Source of the DNA: Burkholderia savannae
GTDB taxonomy: Bacteria > Pseudomonadota > Gammaproteobacteria > Burkholderiales > Burkholderiaceae
Direction: 5' to 3'
Length of the DNA: 64,000 bases
NCBI RefSeq assembly: GCF_001524445.2
Contig: NZ_CP013417.1
Coordinates: forward strand, 3,410,001 to 3,474,000
Under the pieces are notes generated by a model. That model worked only from the letters and a program-made list of their open reading frames with translations, searched no databases and was not told the DNA's origin. The translations under genes and the position numbers were made by a program. This document shows positions 49,654-60,267 of this stretch, in pieces. The stretch's first letter is position 1. Each line of letters starts with the position of its first letter.

Positions 49654-50298
49654 TCACTCGGCGTCCGGCTGCGCGGCGGGCGCGGCCGCCCTGAAAGCGT
49701 CGAGCGTCATCGCGTGATCGTGGATGCGCCGAATCGTCGGGAACCGCTCGAGGCCGATCGAGAAGCGCTGCGCATTGAACACCTGCGGCACGATGCAGAG
49801 ATCGGCGAGCGTCGGCGTATCGCCGAAGCACAGCTTGCCCGTGCGCGGGTCGCTCGAAAGACGCGTCTCGAGCGTCTTGAAGCCGTCCTCGATCCAGTGG
49901 CGATACCACGCGTCCTTCGCGTAGTCGTCGACCTTCAGCGTGTGCTTCAGGTACTTCAGCACGCGCAGATTGTTGAGCGGGTGAATCTCGCAGGCGACCT
50001 GCAGCGCGATCGCGCGCACGTACGCGCGGTCGACGGGCGCCTTCGGCAGCAGCGGCACGTCCGGATACGCTTCGTCGAGATATTCGACGATCGCGAGCGA
50101 CTGCTGCAGCGGCGAATCGCCGTCGATGAGCGTCGGCACGAGCGCGTCGGGGTTGAGCGCGCGATATTCGTCCGTCAATTGCTGGCCGCCGTCGCGCAGC
50201 AGATGCACCGGCACGTAGTCGAACGGCAGCTTCTTCAGATACAGCGCGATACGCACGCGAAACGCCGCCGAACTGCGGAAATAGCTATAGAGCTTCAT
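49654..50298 (-). CDS. maiA: Maleylacetoacetate isomerase (zeta-class GST)
   Basis: 214 residues. YSYFRSSAAFRVRIALYLK is the N-terminal GSH site of zeta GSTs (the Ser-Ser pair kept; SSCSWRVRIAL in the classic enzyme). C-terminal helical domain (HPLNNLRVLKYL). Tyrosine/homogentisate breakdown, although no fahA or hmgA lies here. Convergent with ftsY. Confidence 0.9.
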   Translation of the reverse strand: MKLYSYFRSSAAFRVRIALYLKKLPFDYVPVHLLRDGGQQLTDEYRALNPDALVPTLIDGDSPLQQSLAIVEYLDEAYPDVPLLPKAPVDRAYVRAIALQVACEIHPLNNLRVLKYLKHTLKVDDYAKDAWYRHWIEDGFKTLETRLSSDPRTGKLCFGDTPTLADLCIVPQVFNAQRFSIGLERFPTIRRIHDHAMTLDAFRAAAPAAQPDAE

Positions 50299-50476
50299 CA
50301 GTGTCCCTCATAGTCTCGATCGTCGATCTTCTCGCCGGCGTTCGCGCGCGACGGGCGGCGGGCAACGCGCCGCCGCGTTGCGGGCGCCCGCCGGCGTCGT
50401 CGAGCCGAACGCCGCGGCAACGGCCGAAAGTGTAACGCGGCTCGCGCCGCGCCGGTTTCGCGCCGCCGATCCGGCG

Positions 50477-50491
50477 GCACTTTGCTGGTGC
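50477..50491. promoter_or_regulatory. NtrC-type dyad 1 upstream of nirB
   Basis: GCAC-N7-GTGC (GCACTTTGCTGGTGC), matching the core of NtrC enhancer sites. It lies about 140 bases before the sigma-54-type promoter. Confidence 0.55.
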
Positions 50492-50505
50492 GTCGCCGCC
50501 GCGAT

Positions 50506-50520
50506 GCACGCTTCGCGTGC
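50506..50520. promoter_or_regulatory. NtrC-type dyad 2 upstream of nirB
   Basis: GCAC-N7-GTGC (GCACGCTTCGCGTGC), centre 29 bases from dyad 1, about three helical turns. Tandem sites on one face are typical of NtrC enhancers. Confidence 0.55.
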
Positions 50521-50617
50521 GAAACGGCTCGCCAGCCGTGCGCCGGCGCACCACGCGCACGCGCGCGATCGCCGCCCGATCCCCCGCCTTCCTTTTAAAT
50601 AGCGGCCAAATAAAAAG

Positions 50618-50633
50618 TGGCATGGCGATTGCT
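50618..50633 (+). promoter_or_regulatory. Sigma-54 promoter for nirBD-nasA
   Basis: TGGCATG-N4-TTGCT, with GG and GC separated by the required 10 bases. Close to the consensus TGGCACG-N4-TTGCW. Transcription should start about 50643-50645, 47-49 bases before nirB. The rest of the 390-base gap holds no gene. Confidence 0.75.
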
Positions 50634-50691
50634 ATTTTCCGTGAATCGATCACGGGCCCCCACGACAAGCGGCCCAGTCAGGAGATCCCCG

Positions 50692-53136
50692 ATGCGGAAG
50701 ATGAAGCTGGTGATGGTCGGCAACGGCATGGCCGGAGTGCGCACGCTCGAAGAATTGCTCAAGCTGGCGCCCGATCTGTATGACATAACGGTGTTCGGCG
50801 CCGAGCCGCATCCGAACTACAACCGGATTCTGCTGTCGCCCGTGCTCGCGGGCGAGCAGACGCTCGAGCAGATCGTCCTCAACGATTACGCGTGGTACGA
50901 ATCGCACGGCATCACGCTCCACGTCGGCAAGAAGATCGTGAAGATCGATCGCGTGAAGCGCGCCGTGATCGCCGAGGACGGCACCGAGGCCGCGTACGAC
51001 CGGCTGCTGCTCGCGACCGGCTCGAATCCGTTCATGCTGCCGATCCCGGGCGCGGATCTCGACGGCGTGCTCGGCTATCGCGACATCGCCGACACGCAGG
51101 CGATGATCGACGCCGCCGCACGGCACACGCACGCGGTGGTGATCGGCGGCGGCCTGCTCGGCCTCGAAGCGGCGAACGGCCTGAAGCTGCGCGGGATGGA
51201 CGTGACGGTCGTTCACCTCGCGCCGACGCTGCTCGAGCGCCAGCTCGACGCGACCGCGGGCAGCCTGTTGCGCGCGTCGCTCGAGGCGCGCGGCCTGACG
51301 TTTCTGATGCCGAAGGAAACGCAGGCGCTCGTCGGCGACGAAAGCGGCCGCGTGCGCGCGGTGCGCTTCAAGGACGGCGGCGAATGCAAGGCCGACCTCG
51401 TCGTGATGGCGGTCGGCATCCGCCCGAACACGGCGCTCGCCGAAAGCGCGGGGCTCTATTGCAACCGCGGAATCGTCGTCAGCGACACGATGCAGACCTA
51501 CGACCCGCGCATCTACGCGGTCGGCGAATGCGTGAGCCATCGCGGCATCGCGTACGGCCTCGTCGCGCCCCTCTTCGAGCAGGCGAAGGTCGCGGCGAAC
51601 CATCTCGCGCAGTTCGGCATCGGGCGCTACGCCGGCTCGGTCACGTCGACGAAGCTCAAGGTCACGGGCATCGATCTCTTCTCCGCGGGCGACTTCCTCG
51701 GCGGCGGCGACACGGAAGACATCACGTTGTCGGACCCGATCGCGGGCGTCTACAAGAAGCTCGTGGTCAAGGACGACAAGATCGTCGGCGCGTGCCTGTA
51801 CGGCGACACGGCGGACGGCGCGTGGTACTTCAGGCTGCTGCGCGAAGGCCGCAACATCGCCGACATCCGCGACACGCTGATGTTCGGCGAAACGAGCCTG
51901 GGCGACACCGGCCACAGCGGCGCGACGCGCGCGATGTCGATGGCCGACGACGCCGAGGTGTGCGGCTGCAACGGCGTGTGCAAGGGCACGATCGTCTCGG
52001 CGATCAAGGAAAAGGGCCTCTTCACGCTCGACGACGTGCGCAAGCACACGAAGGCGTCCGCATCGTGCGGCTCGTGCACGGGCCTGGTCGAGCAGATCCT
52101 GATGTCGACGCTGGGCGGCGACTACTCGGCGTCGCCGAAGGCGAAGCCCATATGCGGCTGCACCGATCATACGCATGCCGAAGTACGCACGGCGATTCGC
52201 GAGCACAAGCTGCTGTCGGTGCCCGACGCGATGCGCTTTCTCGAATGGCGCACGCCGAACGGCTGCGCGAGCTGCCGCCCGGCGCTCAACTATTACTGCA
52301 TCAGCACCTGGCCGCACGACGCGAAGGACGATCCGCAGTCGCGCTTCATCAACGAACGCGCGCACGCGAACATCCAGAAGGACGGCACGTATTCGGTCGT
52401 GCCGCGGATGTGGGGCGGCGTGACGACCGCTAGCGAGCTGCGCCGGATCGCGGACGTCGTCGACAAGTACGCGATCCCGACCGTCAAGGTGACGGGCGGG
52501 CAGCGCATCGACCTGCTCGGCGTGAAGAAGGAGGATCTGCCCGGCGTGTGGCGCGATCTCGGCATGCCGAGCGGCCACGCGTACGCGAAGGCGCTGCGCA
52601 CGGTGAAGACCTGCGTCGGCTCCGAATGGTGCCGCTTCGGCACGCAGGATTCGACGCTGATGGGCCAGCAGCTCGAACGCGCGCTGTGGCGGATGTACGC
52701 GCCGCACAAGGTGAAGCTCGCGGTGTCCGGCTGCCCGCGCAACTGCGCGGAATCGGGGATCAAGGACGTCGGCGTGATCGGCGTCGATTCGGGCTGGGAG
52801 ATCTATGTCGGCGGCAACGGTGGCATCAAGACCGAGGTCGCGCAGTTCTTCTGCAAGGTGAAGACGCACGAGGAAGTGCTCGAATACGCGGGTGCGTTCC
52901 TGCAGCTCTATCGCGAGGAAGGCTGGTATCTCGAGCGCACCGTGCACTATCTCGAGCGCGTCGGCATCGATCACGTGAAGGCGCGCGTGCTCGACGACGC
53001 CGACAACCGCCGCGCGCTCTGGGAGCGCCTGCAGTTCGCGTTGAAGGACGAGCCCGATCCGTGGCACGACACGAACGACGCGCGGGTCGATCTGCGCCAG
53101 TTCATCCCGATCGCGGTCGCGCCCGCCGATGCGTGA
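50692..53136 (+). CDS. nirB: NAD(P)H-dependent nitrite reductase large subunit
   Basis: 814 residues from ATG 50692 (AGGAG precedes it). N-terminal FAD/NAD domain (LVMVGNGMAGVRTLEELL; VVIGGGLLGLEAANGL), then two BFD-like [2Fe-2S] regions (CGCNGVCKGT...CGSC; CGCTDHTH...CASCRP), then the sirohaem/[4Fe-4S] reductase half with TCVGSEWCRFG and AVSGCPRNCAES. Reduces nitrite to ammonia for assimilation. First gene of nirB-nirD-nasA-ybiB. Confidence 0.97.
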   Translation: MRKMKLVMVGNGMAGVRTLEELLKLAPDLYDITVFGAEPHPNYNRILLSPVLAGEQTLEQIVLNDYAWYESHGITLHVGKKIVKIDRVKRAVIAEDGTEAAYDRLLLATGSNPFMLPIPGADLDGVLGYRDIADTQAMIDAAARHTHAVVIGGGLLGLEAANGLKLRGMDVTVVHLAPTLLERQLDATAGSLLRASLEARGLTFLMPKETQALVGDESGRVRAVRFKDGGECKADLVVMAVGIRPNTALAESAGLYCNRGIVVSDTMQTYDPRIYAVGECVSHRGIAYGLVAPLFEQAKVAANHLAQFGIGRYAGSVTSTKLKVTGIDLFSAGDFLGGGDTEDITLSDPIAGVYKKLVVKDDKIVGACLYGDTADGAWYFRLLREGRNIADIRDTLMFGETSLGDTGHSGATRAMSMADDAEVCGCNGVCKGTIVSAIKEKGLFTLDDVRKHTKASASCGSCTGLVEQILMSTLGGDYSASPKAKPICGCTDHTHAEVRTAIREHKLLSVPDAMRFLEWRTPNGCASCRPALNYYCISTWPHDAKDDPQSRFINERAHANIQKDGTYSVVPRMWGGVTTASELRRIADVVDKYAIPTVKVTGGQRIDLLGVKKEDLPGVWRDLGMPSGHAYAKALRTVKTCVGSEWCRFGTQDSTLMGQQLERALWRMYAPHKVKLAVSGCPRNCAESGIKDVGVIGVDSGWEIYVGGNGGIKTEVAQFFCKVKTHEEVLEYAGAFLQLYREEGWYLERTVHYLERVGIDHVKARVLDDADNRRALWERLQFALKDEPDPWHDTNDARVDLRQFIPIAVAPADA

Positions 53137-53191
53137 GACGCCGCGCATCGCGCCGCATCCGAGCCCAGTCAATCAGCAAGGAATTCGAATC

Positions 53192-53587
53192 ATGTCCGCC
53201 ACGCAACCCGAATGGATCGCCGTCTGCCGGCTCGACGACATCCCGCCGCTCGGCGCACGCGTTCTCACGCGTGACGCCGGCGCGCCGATCGCCCTCTTTC
53301 GCACCGCGAGCGACGCGGTGTTCGCGCTGCTCGACCGCTGCCCGCACAAGGGCGGCCCGCTGTCGCAAGGCATCGTCCACGGCGAGCAGGTCACGTGTCC
53401 GCTGCACGGCCTGAACCTCGCGTTCGCGAGCGGCTGCGCGCTGCCGCCCGACGACGGCTGCACGACCGTCTTCAGCGTGAAGCGCGACGGCGACGCGGTG
53501 CTGCTCGATCGCGCCGAGCTCGCGACGCTCGGCATCGACAGCGCGCCGCAGCCAGTCGCGCTCGTGTCGCCGGGCGCCGCCGCATGA
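53192..53587 (+). CDS. nirD: Nitrite reductase small subunit (Rieske-type)
   Basis: 131 residues from ATG 53192. Rieske-fold motifs C-x-H (CPHKGGPLSQG) and C-x2-H (CPLHGL) are both kept, unlike E. coli NirD, where they are absent. Partner of NirB. The stop overlaps the nasA ATG (ATGA). Confidence 0.95.
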   Translation: MSATQPEWIAVCRLDDIPPLGARVLTRDAGAPIALFRTASDAVFALLDRCPHKGGPLSQGIVHGEQVTCPLHGLNLAFASGCALPPDDGCTTVFSVKRDGDAVLLDRAELATLGIDSAPQPVALVSPGAAA

Positions 53588-56439
53588 CGATCGAGACGCT
53601 CGCGCAGCCCGCCGCGCAAGACACGCCCGACGCCGTGCGCGAAACGCGCTCGACGTGCTGCTATTGCGGCGTCGGCTGCGGCGTCGTGATCGAGACCCGG
53701 CGCGACGCCGACGGCCGCGACCGGATCGTCGGCGTGCGCGGCGACCCCGAGCATCCGGCGAACTTCGGGCGCCTGTGCTCGAAGGGCAGCACGCTGCATC
53801 TGACGGCGACGCCCGAGCGCTACGCGCAGACGCGCGCGACGCATCCCGAGCTGCGCCTGTCGCGCGACGCGGCGCGCACGCGCGTGTCGTGGGACGACGC
53901 GCTCGATCACGTCGCGCTGCGCTTCGCGCGCATCGTCGAGCAGCACGGGCCGGACGCGGTCGGCTTCTACATCTCCGGCCAGCTGCTGACCGAGGACTAC
54001 TACGTCTTCAACAAGCTCGCGAAGGGGCTCGTCGGCACGAACAACATCGATTCGAACTCGCGCCTTTGCATGAGCTCGGCCGTCGTCGGCTACAAGAAGA
54101 CGCTCGGCGCAGACGCGCCGCCGTGCAGCTACGAGGACCTCGATCATGCGGGCACCGTGCTGATCGCGGGCGCGAATCCCGCGTACGCGCATCCGATCCT
54201 GTACCGGCGGCTCGAAGCGGCGCGCGCGCGCAATCCGCAGATGAAGGTGATCGTCGCCGATCCGCGCCGCACCGATTCGGCGAGCGACGCGACGCTGCAT
54301 CTCGCGCTGCAGCCCGGCACCGACACGATGCTGTTCAACGCGATGCTGCACGTGCTGATCTGGGACGGCGCGCTCGATTCCGCGTTCATCGGCGCGCACA
54401 CGCAAGGCTTCGACGCATTGCGCGACTCGGTGCGCGACGCGACGCCCGCCGCGGCCGCGCAGGTTTGCGGGCTGCGCGCGGACGACATCGTGCAGGCCGC
54501 GCGCTGGTTCGGCGCGGGGCCGTCGCTGTCGCTGTACTGCCAGGGGCTCAACCAGTCGGCGACCGGCACGACGAAGAACGTCGCGCTCATCAACCTGCAT
54601 CTCGCGACGGGCCAGATCGGCAAGCCTGGCGCGGGGCCGTTCTCGCTGACGGGCCAGCCGAACGCGATGGGCGGCCGCGAGGTGGGCGGCATGGCGACGC
54701 TCGCGTCCGCGCACCGCGATCTCGCGAACCCGGCCGACCGCGCGGAAATCGCGCGCCTCTGGGGCGTGCCCGATCTGCCGGCGAAGCCGGGCCTCACCGC
54801 GGTCGAGATGTTCGAGCGGCTCGCCGAGGGCACGCTGAAGGCGATCTGGATCGTCTGCACGAACCCCGCGCACTCGATCCCGAGCCAGACGGTCGCGCGC
54901 GCGGGGCTCGAACGCGCGGAGTTCGTCGTGCTGCAGGACGCGTACGCGCACACGGGCACCGCGCCTTACGCCGACGTGCTGCTGCCCGCGGCCACGTGGG
55001 GCGAGAAGGAAGGCACGGTGACGAACTCCGAGCGGCGCATTTCACGCGTGCGCGCGGCGACGCAGCCGTACGGCGACGCGCGCGCCGACTGGCAAATCGC
55101 CGCCGACGTGGGCCGCCGGCTCGAAGCGCGGCTCGCGCCCGGCCGCCCGACCCTCTTTGCGCATGCGCACGCCGAAGCCGTGTGGAACGAACACCGCGCG
55201 ACGACGGTCGGCCGCGATTGCGACATCGGCGGGCTGTCGTGGCCGCTGCTCGCGCGCGACGGCCCGCAGCAATGGCCGTTTCCGGCGGGCGCCGAGCGCG
55301 GGCTCGCGCGCCTGTACGCGGACGGCCGCTTTCCGACCGCAGACGGCCGCGCGCGCTTCGTGCCCGCGCCGTATCAGCCGGTCGCCGAGGCGCTCGACGC
55401 GCGCTACCGCTTCGCGCTGACGACGGGCCGCCTGCGCGACCAATGGCACGGCGGCAGCCGCACCGGCTCGGTCGCGAAACTGTTCGCACACGCGCCGCAG
55501 CCTTGCGTCGAGCTCAATCCCGGCGATTGCGCCCGGCTCGCGCTCGGCCCGCACGACTTCGTCCACCTGACGTCGCGGCGCGGCAGCGCGCTCCTGCCCG
55601 CGCGCGCCGACGACGCGATCGGCCCCGGTCAGGCGTTCGCGCCGATGCACTGGGGCGACGAATACGTGTCGGGCGTCGCGGGCAATCGTGCGGCGATGGG
55701 CATCAACGCGCTCACGACGCCCGCGCGCGATCCGTACTCGCAGCAGCCCGAGCTCAAGCACGCGGCGATCAAGCTGCTGAAGGCCGACCTGCCGTGGCGC
55801 TGGCTGATCGCCGCGCGCGTGCCGGCCGACGCGATGCTCGCGCGCCAGCGGGCTGCGCGCGCGTTCTTCGCGCGCTTCCCGTATGCGAGCTGCGTGCCGT
55901 TCGGCACCGACGGCTACACGGGGCTCGCGTGGCGCGTCGCCGCGTACGAGCCCGCGCCCGCCGAGCTGCAACGCGAAATCGAGGCGCTCTTCGAATTGCC
56001 CGCGCAAGCGGCCGACGTGATGAGCTACGGCGACGCGCGGCGCGGCACCGGCCGGCGCGTGCGAATCGTCGACGGCGCGCTCGTCGCGTTCTCGGTCGCC
56101 GGCGCGGCGGGCGCGACCGAGGACGGCGCGGCCGCGCTGCGCGAGTACGTCGAGAGCGGCGCGGGCGTCGGCGCGCTCGGCCGCCTGCTGCTGTTCGCGG
56201 GCCGCGTGCCGCTGCAAACGGCGCCCGCGCGCGGCCGCACGATCTGCAACTGCGTGGGCGTGAGCGAGCGCGAGATCGGCGCCGTGCTGACGGCCGATGC
56301 GCCGTCCGCGGCGCCCGGCGAGCGGCTCGCGAACTTGCAAGAACGGCTCAAATGCGGTACTCAGTGTGGTTCCTGCATACCCGAGCTGCGCCGCCTGATC
56401 GCCGAAACCGCGACGGCCGCGGCCCCTTCCCCTCGATGA
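53584..56439 (+). CDS. nasA: Assimilatory nitrate reductase catalytic subunit
   Basis: 951 residues. N-terminal [4Fe-4S] site CCYCGVGCGV...RLCSKGS, the molybdopterin domains (SNSRLCMSSAVVGYK; GQPNAMGGREVGGMATL), a molydopterin-dinucleotide-binding domain (RDQWHGGSRTGS), and at the C-terminus a BFD-like [2Fe-2S] domain (CNCVGVSEREI...CGTQCGSCIPELRRL). Reduces nitrate to nitrite in the cytoplasm. The fused BFD domain probably takes electrons from a reductase or ferredoxin. No nitrate transporter gene lies in the window. Confidence 0.96.
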   Translation: MTIETLAQPAAQDTPDAVRETRSTCCYCGVGCGVVIETRRDADGRDRIVGVRGDPEHPANFGRLCSKGSTLHLTATPERYAQTRATHPELRLSRDAARTRVSWDDALDHVALRFARIVEQHGPDAVGFYISGQLLTEDYYVFNKLAKGLVGTNNIDSNSRLCMSSAVVGYKKTLGADAPPCSYEDLDHAGTVLIAGANPAYAHPILYRRLEAARARNPQMKVIVADPRRTDSASDATLHLALQPGTDTMLFNAMLHVLIWDGALDSAFIGAHTQGFDALRDSVRDATPAAAAQVCGLRADDIVQAARWFGAGPSLSLYCQGLNQSATGTTKNVALINLHLATGQIGKPGAGPFSLTGQPNAMGGREVGGMATLASAHRDLANPADRAEIARLWGVPDLPAKPGLTAVEMFERLAEGTLKAIWIVCTNPAHSIPSQTVARAGLERAEFVVLQDAYAHTGTAPYADVLLPAATWGEKEGTVTNSERRISRVRAATQPYGDARADWQIAADVGRRLEARLAPGRPTLFAHAHAEAVWNEHRATTVGRDCDIGGLSWPLLARDGPQQWPFPAGAERGLARLYADGRFPTADGRARFVPAPYQPVAEALDARYRFALTTGRLRDQWHGGSRTGSVAKLFAHAPQPCVELNPGDCARLALGPHDFVHLTSRRGSALLPARADDAIGPGQAFAPMHWGDEYVSGVAGNRAAMGINALTTPARDPYSQQPELKHAAIKLLKADLPWRWLIAARVPADAMLARQRAARAFFARFPYASCVPFGTDGYTGLAWRVAAYEPAPAELQREIEALFELPAQAADVMSYGDARRGTGRRVRIVDGALVAFSVAGAAGATEDGAAALREYVESGAGVGALGRLLLFAGRVPLQTAPARGRTICNCVGVSEREIGAVLTADAPSAAPGERLANLQERLKCGTQCGSCIPELRRLIAETATAAAPSPR

Positions 56440-57416
56440 CCGAAACTGACGCCAACGCCGCCCTGCCCGACCACTTCCCGTGCGCCCGCTTCATCAAGGA
56501 GATCGGGCGCGGACCGAACGGCGCACGCGCGCTGCCGTACGACGACGCGTTGGCGCTCTACCGCGCGATGCTCGACGGGCACGTATCCGACGTCGAGCTC
56601 GGCGCGATCCTGATCGCGTACCGGCTCAAGGGCGAGACGGCCGCCGAGCTCGCGGCGATGCTCGCCGCCGCGCAGGCGTCGTTCGAGCCGCTGCACGTGC
56701 AGGACGCCGCGTTCCACACGGTATCGATCCCGAGCTACAACGGCGCGCGCAGGCAGCCGAATCTCGTGCCGCTGCTCGCGCTGCTGCTCGCGCGCGAGGG
56801 CGTGCCGGTGCTCGTGCACGGCGTGACGGAAGACCCGGGCCGCGTGACGAGCGCGGAGATCTTCACCGAGCTGGCGATTGCGCCCGGCGGGTCGCACGAC
56901 GAAATCGAGGACACGCTCGCCGAGCGCCGCGCCGCGTTCGCGCCGATCGACGTGCTCGCGCCGCAGCTCGCGCGGCTCCTCGCGCTGCGGCGCGTGCTCG
57001 GCGTGCGCAACTCGACGCACACGGTCGTCAAGCTGCTGCAGCCGTTCGAGCCCGCCGGGCTGCGGCTCGTGAACTACACGCATCCGCCGTATCGCGACAG
57101 CCTCGTCGAGCTGTTCCGCGAACACCCGGCGGCCGGCGCGGGCGGCGCTTTGCTCGCGCGCGGCACCGAGGGCGAGGCGGTCGCCGACACGCGCCGCCAG
57201 GTGCAGGTCGACTGGCTGCACGACGGCCGGTGCGAGACGGTCGTCGAACCGGTGCGCTCGTCGCCCGACGCGCCGCCCGTCGAGCTGCCCGCGTCGCGCG
57301 ACGCGGCGACGACGGCCGCGTGGACCGACGCCGTGATGCGCGGCGAGATCCCGATTCCGGACGCGGTCGCGACGCAGGTCGAGACGATCGTGCGGCTCGC
57401 GCGGATCGTCGAATGA
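56436..57416 (+). CDS. ybiB: YbiB-like protein (TrpD2 family, anthranilate phosphoribosyltransferase-like)
   Basis: 326 residues, starting in the nasA stop codon (ATGA). Phosphoribosyltransferase fold: FIKEIGRGPNGARALPYDDA, VLVHGVTEDPGRVTS (altered PRPP loop), LGVRNSTHTVVKLLQP. YbiB proteins look like TrpD but lack its activity and bind nucleic acids. The strict coupling with nasA is recurrent in Burkholderia-like genomes as far as I recall; its job there is unclear. Confidence 0.9.
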   Translation: MTETDANAALPDHFPCARFIKEIGRGPNGARALPYDDALALYRAMLDGHVSDVELGAILIAYRLKGETAAELAAMLAAAQASFEPLHVQDAAFHTVSIPSYNGARRQPNLVPLLALLLAREGVPVLVHGVTEDPGRVTSAEIFTELAIAPGGSHDEIEDTLAERRAAFAPIDVLAPQLARLLALRRVLGVRNSTHTVVKLLQPFEPAGLRLVNYTHPPYRDSLVELFREHPAAGAGGALLARGTEGEAVADTRRQVQVDWLHDGRCETVVEPVRSSPDAPPVELPASRDAATTAAWTDAVMRGEIPIPDAVATQVETIVRLARIVE

Positions 57417-57495
57417 GCCGAATGAGCCTCGGAGCGCCGGCGGGCGGCGCGCCGCCCCCGGACATGCCGCCCGCCGCCTTCGAATACCCCGACGA

Positions 57496-57525
57496 TTGAC
57501 AGCCGCCGTCGACTTCGCATAGAGT
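57496..57525 (+). promoter_or_regulatory. Sigma-70 promoter for the leu leader
   Basis: TTGACA (57496-57501), 18-base spacer, TAGAGT (57520-57525). The start site would be close to 57532, next to the leader ATG. Confidence 0.55.
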
Positions 57526-57532
57526 TGTCGCC

Positions 57533-57607
57533 ATGCGTTCCTTCCAGAACACCCTCCGAATTACCTCCGGCCGCCTAGCGCGGCCGCTATCGCTACGACT
57601 AGCGTAA
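57533..57607 (+). CDS. leuA leader peptide (attenuator), 24 residues
   Basis: Reads MRSFQNTLRITSGRLARPLS then LRLA and a TAA stop. It has five leucine codons, four of them CTA at 57575, 57587, 57593 and 57599; CTA is rare in this high-GC genome. Stalling at these codons when Leu-tRNA is short would control leuA. A short dyad (TAGCG-CGGC-CGCTA at 57576-57589) overlaps the CTA codons, and GCGCCG/CGGCGC (57618-57637) follows. No classical terminator with a T-run directly after a stem is seen, though TTTTTT occurs at 57679. The remaining bases to leuA hold no gene. Confidence 0.7.
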   Translation: MRSFQNTLRITSGRLARPLSLRLA

Positions 57608-57824
57608 AGCTGTCGTGGCGCCGCGTCGTCCCGGCGCGGTCCCTCCCCTAGCAGTTCCCCGCAGTTTCTTTCTCGCAGTTTTTTACAACCCGTAGTCGTC
57701 AGCTTTCGTTCGTCGATCCGACGGGCGAATCGCGAAGATTCCGCGTCGTCGTGCCATCGGGCATGCACGTGCGCAGGCGGCGCCCACCGGCGCGTCATGC
57801 CGTCCGTCTTCGCTCGCGACTTGA

Positions 57825-59480
<1,656 letters not shown>

Positions 59481-59839
59481 CGCCGCGCGCAACGGCGGGC
59501 GAACGACAGGCGGACGACAGGCGGACGAACCTCGCGCGGCGCACGCCGCCGCGCGACAACCGGTGCGACGCGCGATCCGCGGCGCGCCGGCGCACGCCGG
59601 GCGGCTCACGAAACCGCACGGCGACGAAGGGCCCCGACGAGGGGCCGGAAGAACGGCCGAGAACGACGGCTGAGAAAAACGGCTGAGAAAAACGGTCGAG
59701 AAAGGACCAGGAAAGAGGCGCAAAAGCAGGCGGCGATTGCAGGCGGCAGTTGCGTGCGGGCTGGCGGACGAACGCGTGCTTCGCGCCCATGGCCCGTTCA
59801 CGCCGATAGCGGGGCGAAGAAACGGCAATAAACGGGGCC
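59481..59839. other. Gene-free gap with short repeats
   Basis: About 360 bases after leuA. Only short tandem repeats are seen: an 11-base unit (CGACAGGCGGA) twice near 59505-59526, and the 13-base array listed next. No terminator found. Confidence 0.5.
59654..59705 (+). repeat. Tandem repeat, 13-base unit, four copies
   Basis: Copies: CGGCCGAGAACGA, CGGCTGAGAAAAA twice identical, then CGGTCGAGAAAGG. A candidate VNTR. Confidence 0.8.
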
Positions 59840-60226
59840 TTAGCCCTCGGTCGCGCAGCGCGTCGCCTGCCATGCGAGCAGCCGCCAGCGGCCGCTTTCC
59901 TGCGTCTGAATCGCGGTGTAGGCGATCGGGAACACGAGGCCGCCGTTGTTCGTCTCCATCTCGATCAGCGCGCGCCCCGCGACGACGCACGTGGCATCGC
60001 CGACGGGCAGCACTTCCTGCGACTGGATCTCGATCTGCCGATAGCGACGGCGCCCTGCCGTGATCGCGTCGATGAACTGCTGCTTGGTCTCGCGTTTGCC
60101 GTTGGTGTGCACGTAATAGACGTTGTCGGACAGCAATGCGTCGAGCGCCTCGCCGTCGCCGTCGACCATCGCACGAAACCGGTCGCGCTCGAGCGCGCGA
60201 ATCGCATCGATCACCTTTGCCGCCAT
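59840..60226 (-). CDS. SnoaL-like/NTF2-fold small protein
   Basis: 128 residues from ATG 60226, with GAGGAG eight bases upstream (ATG 60232 is too close to it). Pattern of DUF4440/SnoaL-like proteins: FRAMVDGDGEALDALLSDNV, YYVHTNGKRETKQQF, and RWRLLAWQATRCA. Family members are isomerases, dimerisation domains or unknown; no active site can be assigned. Lies downstream of pagL on the same strand with a 41-base gap. Confidence 0.75.
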   Translation of the reverse strand: MAAKVIDAIRALERDRFRAMVDGDGEALDALLSDNVYYVHTNGKRETKQQFIDAITAGRRRYRQIEIQSQEVLPVGDATCVVAGRALIEMETNNGGLVFPIAYTAIQTQESGRWRLLAWQATRCATEG

Positions 60227-60267
60227 CGCCATGCTCCTCGACTGCATGCGCGCGTCCGGCGCGCCGA

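Noticed and set aside
50650..53172. 840-codon open frame antisense to nirB
   Set aside because: Same artefact; nirB has all cofactor motifs.
53655..56435. Very long frame on the plus strand inside nasA, in frame with ybiB
   Set aside because: Low-complexity Arg-rich translation. Only the part from 56436 is the real ybiB.
57413..57499. 28-codon frame starting in the ybiB stop (MSRMSLGAPAGGAPPP...)
   Set aside because: The overlap is suggestive, but the sequence is low-complexity and no function or conservation can be seen.
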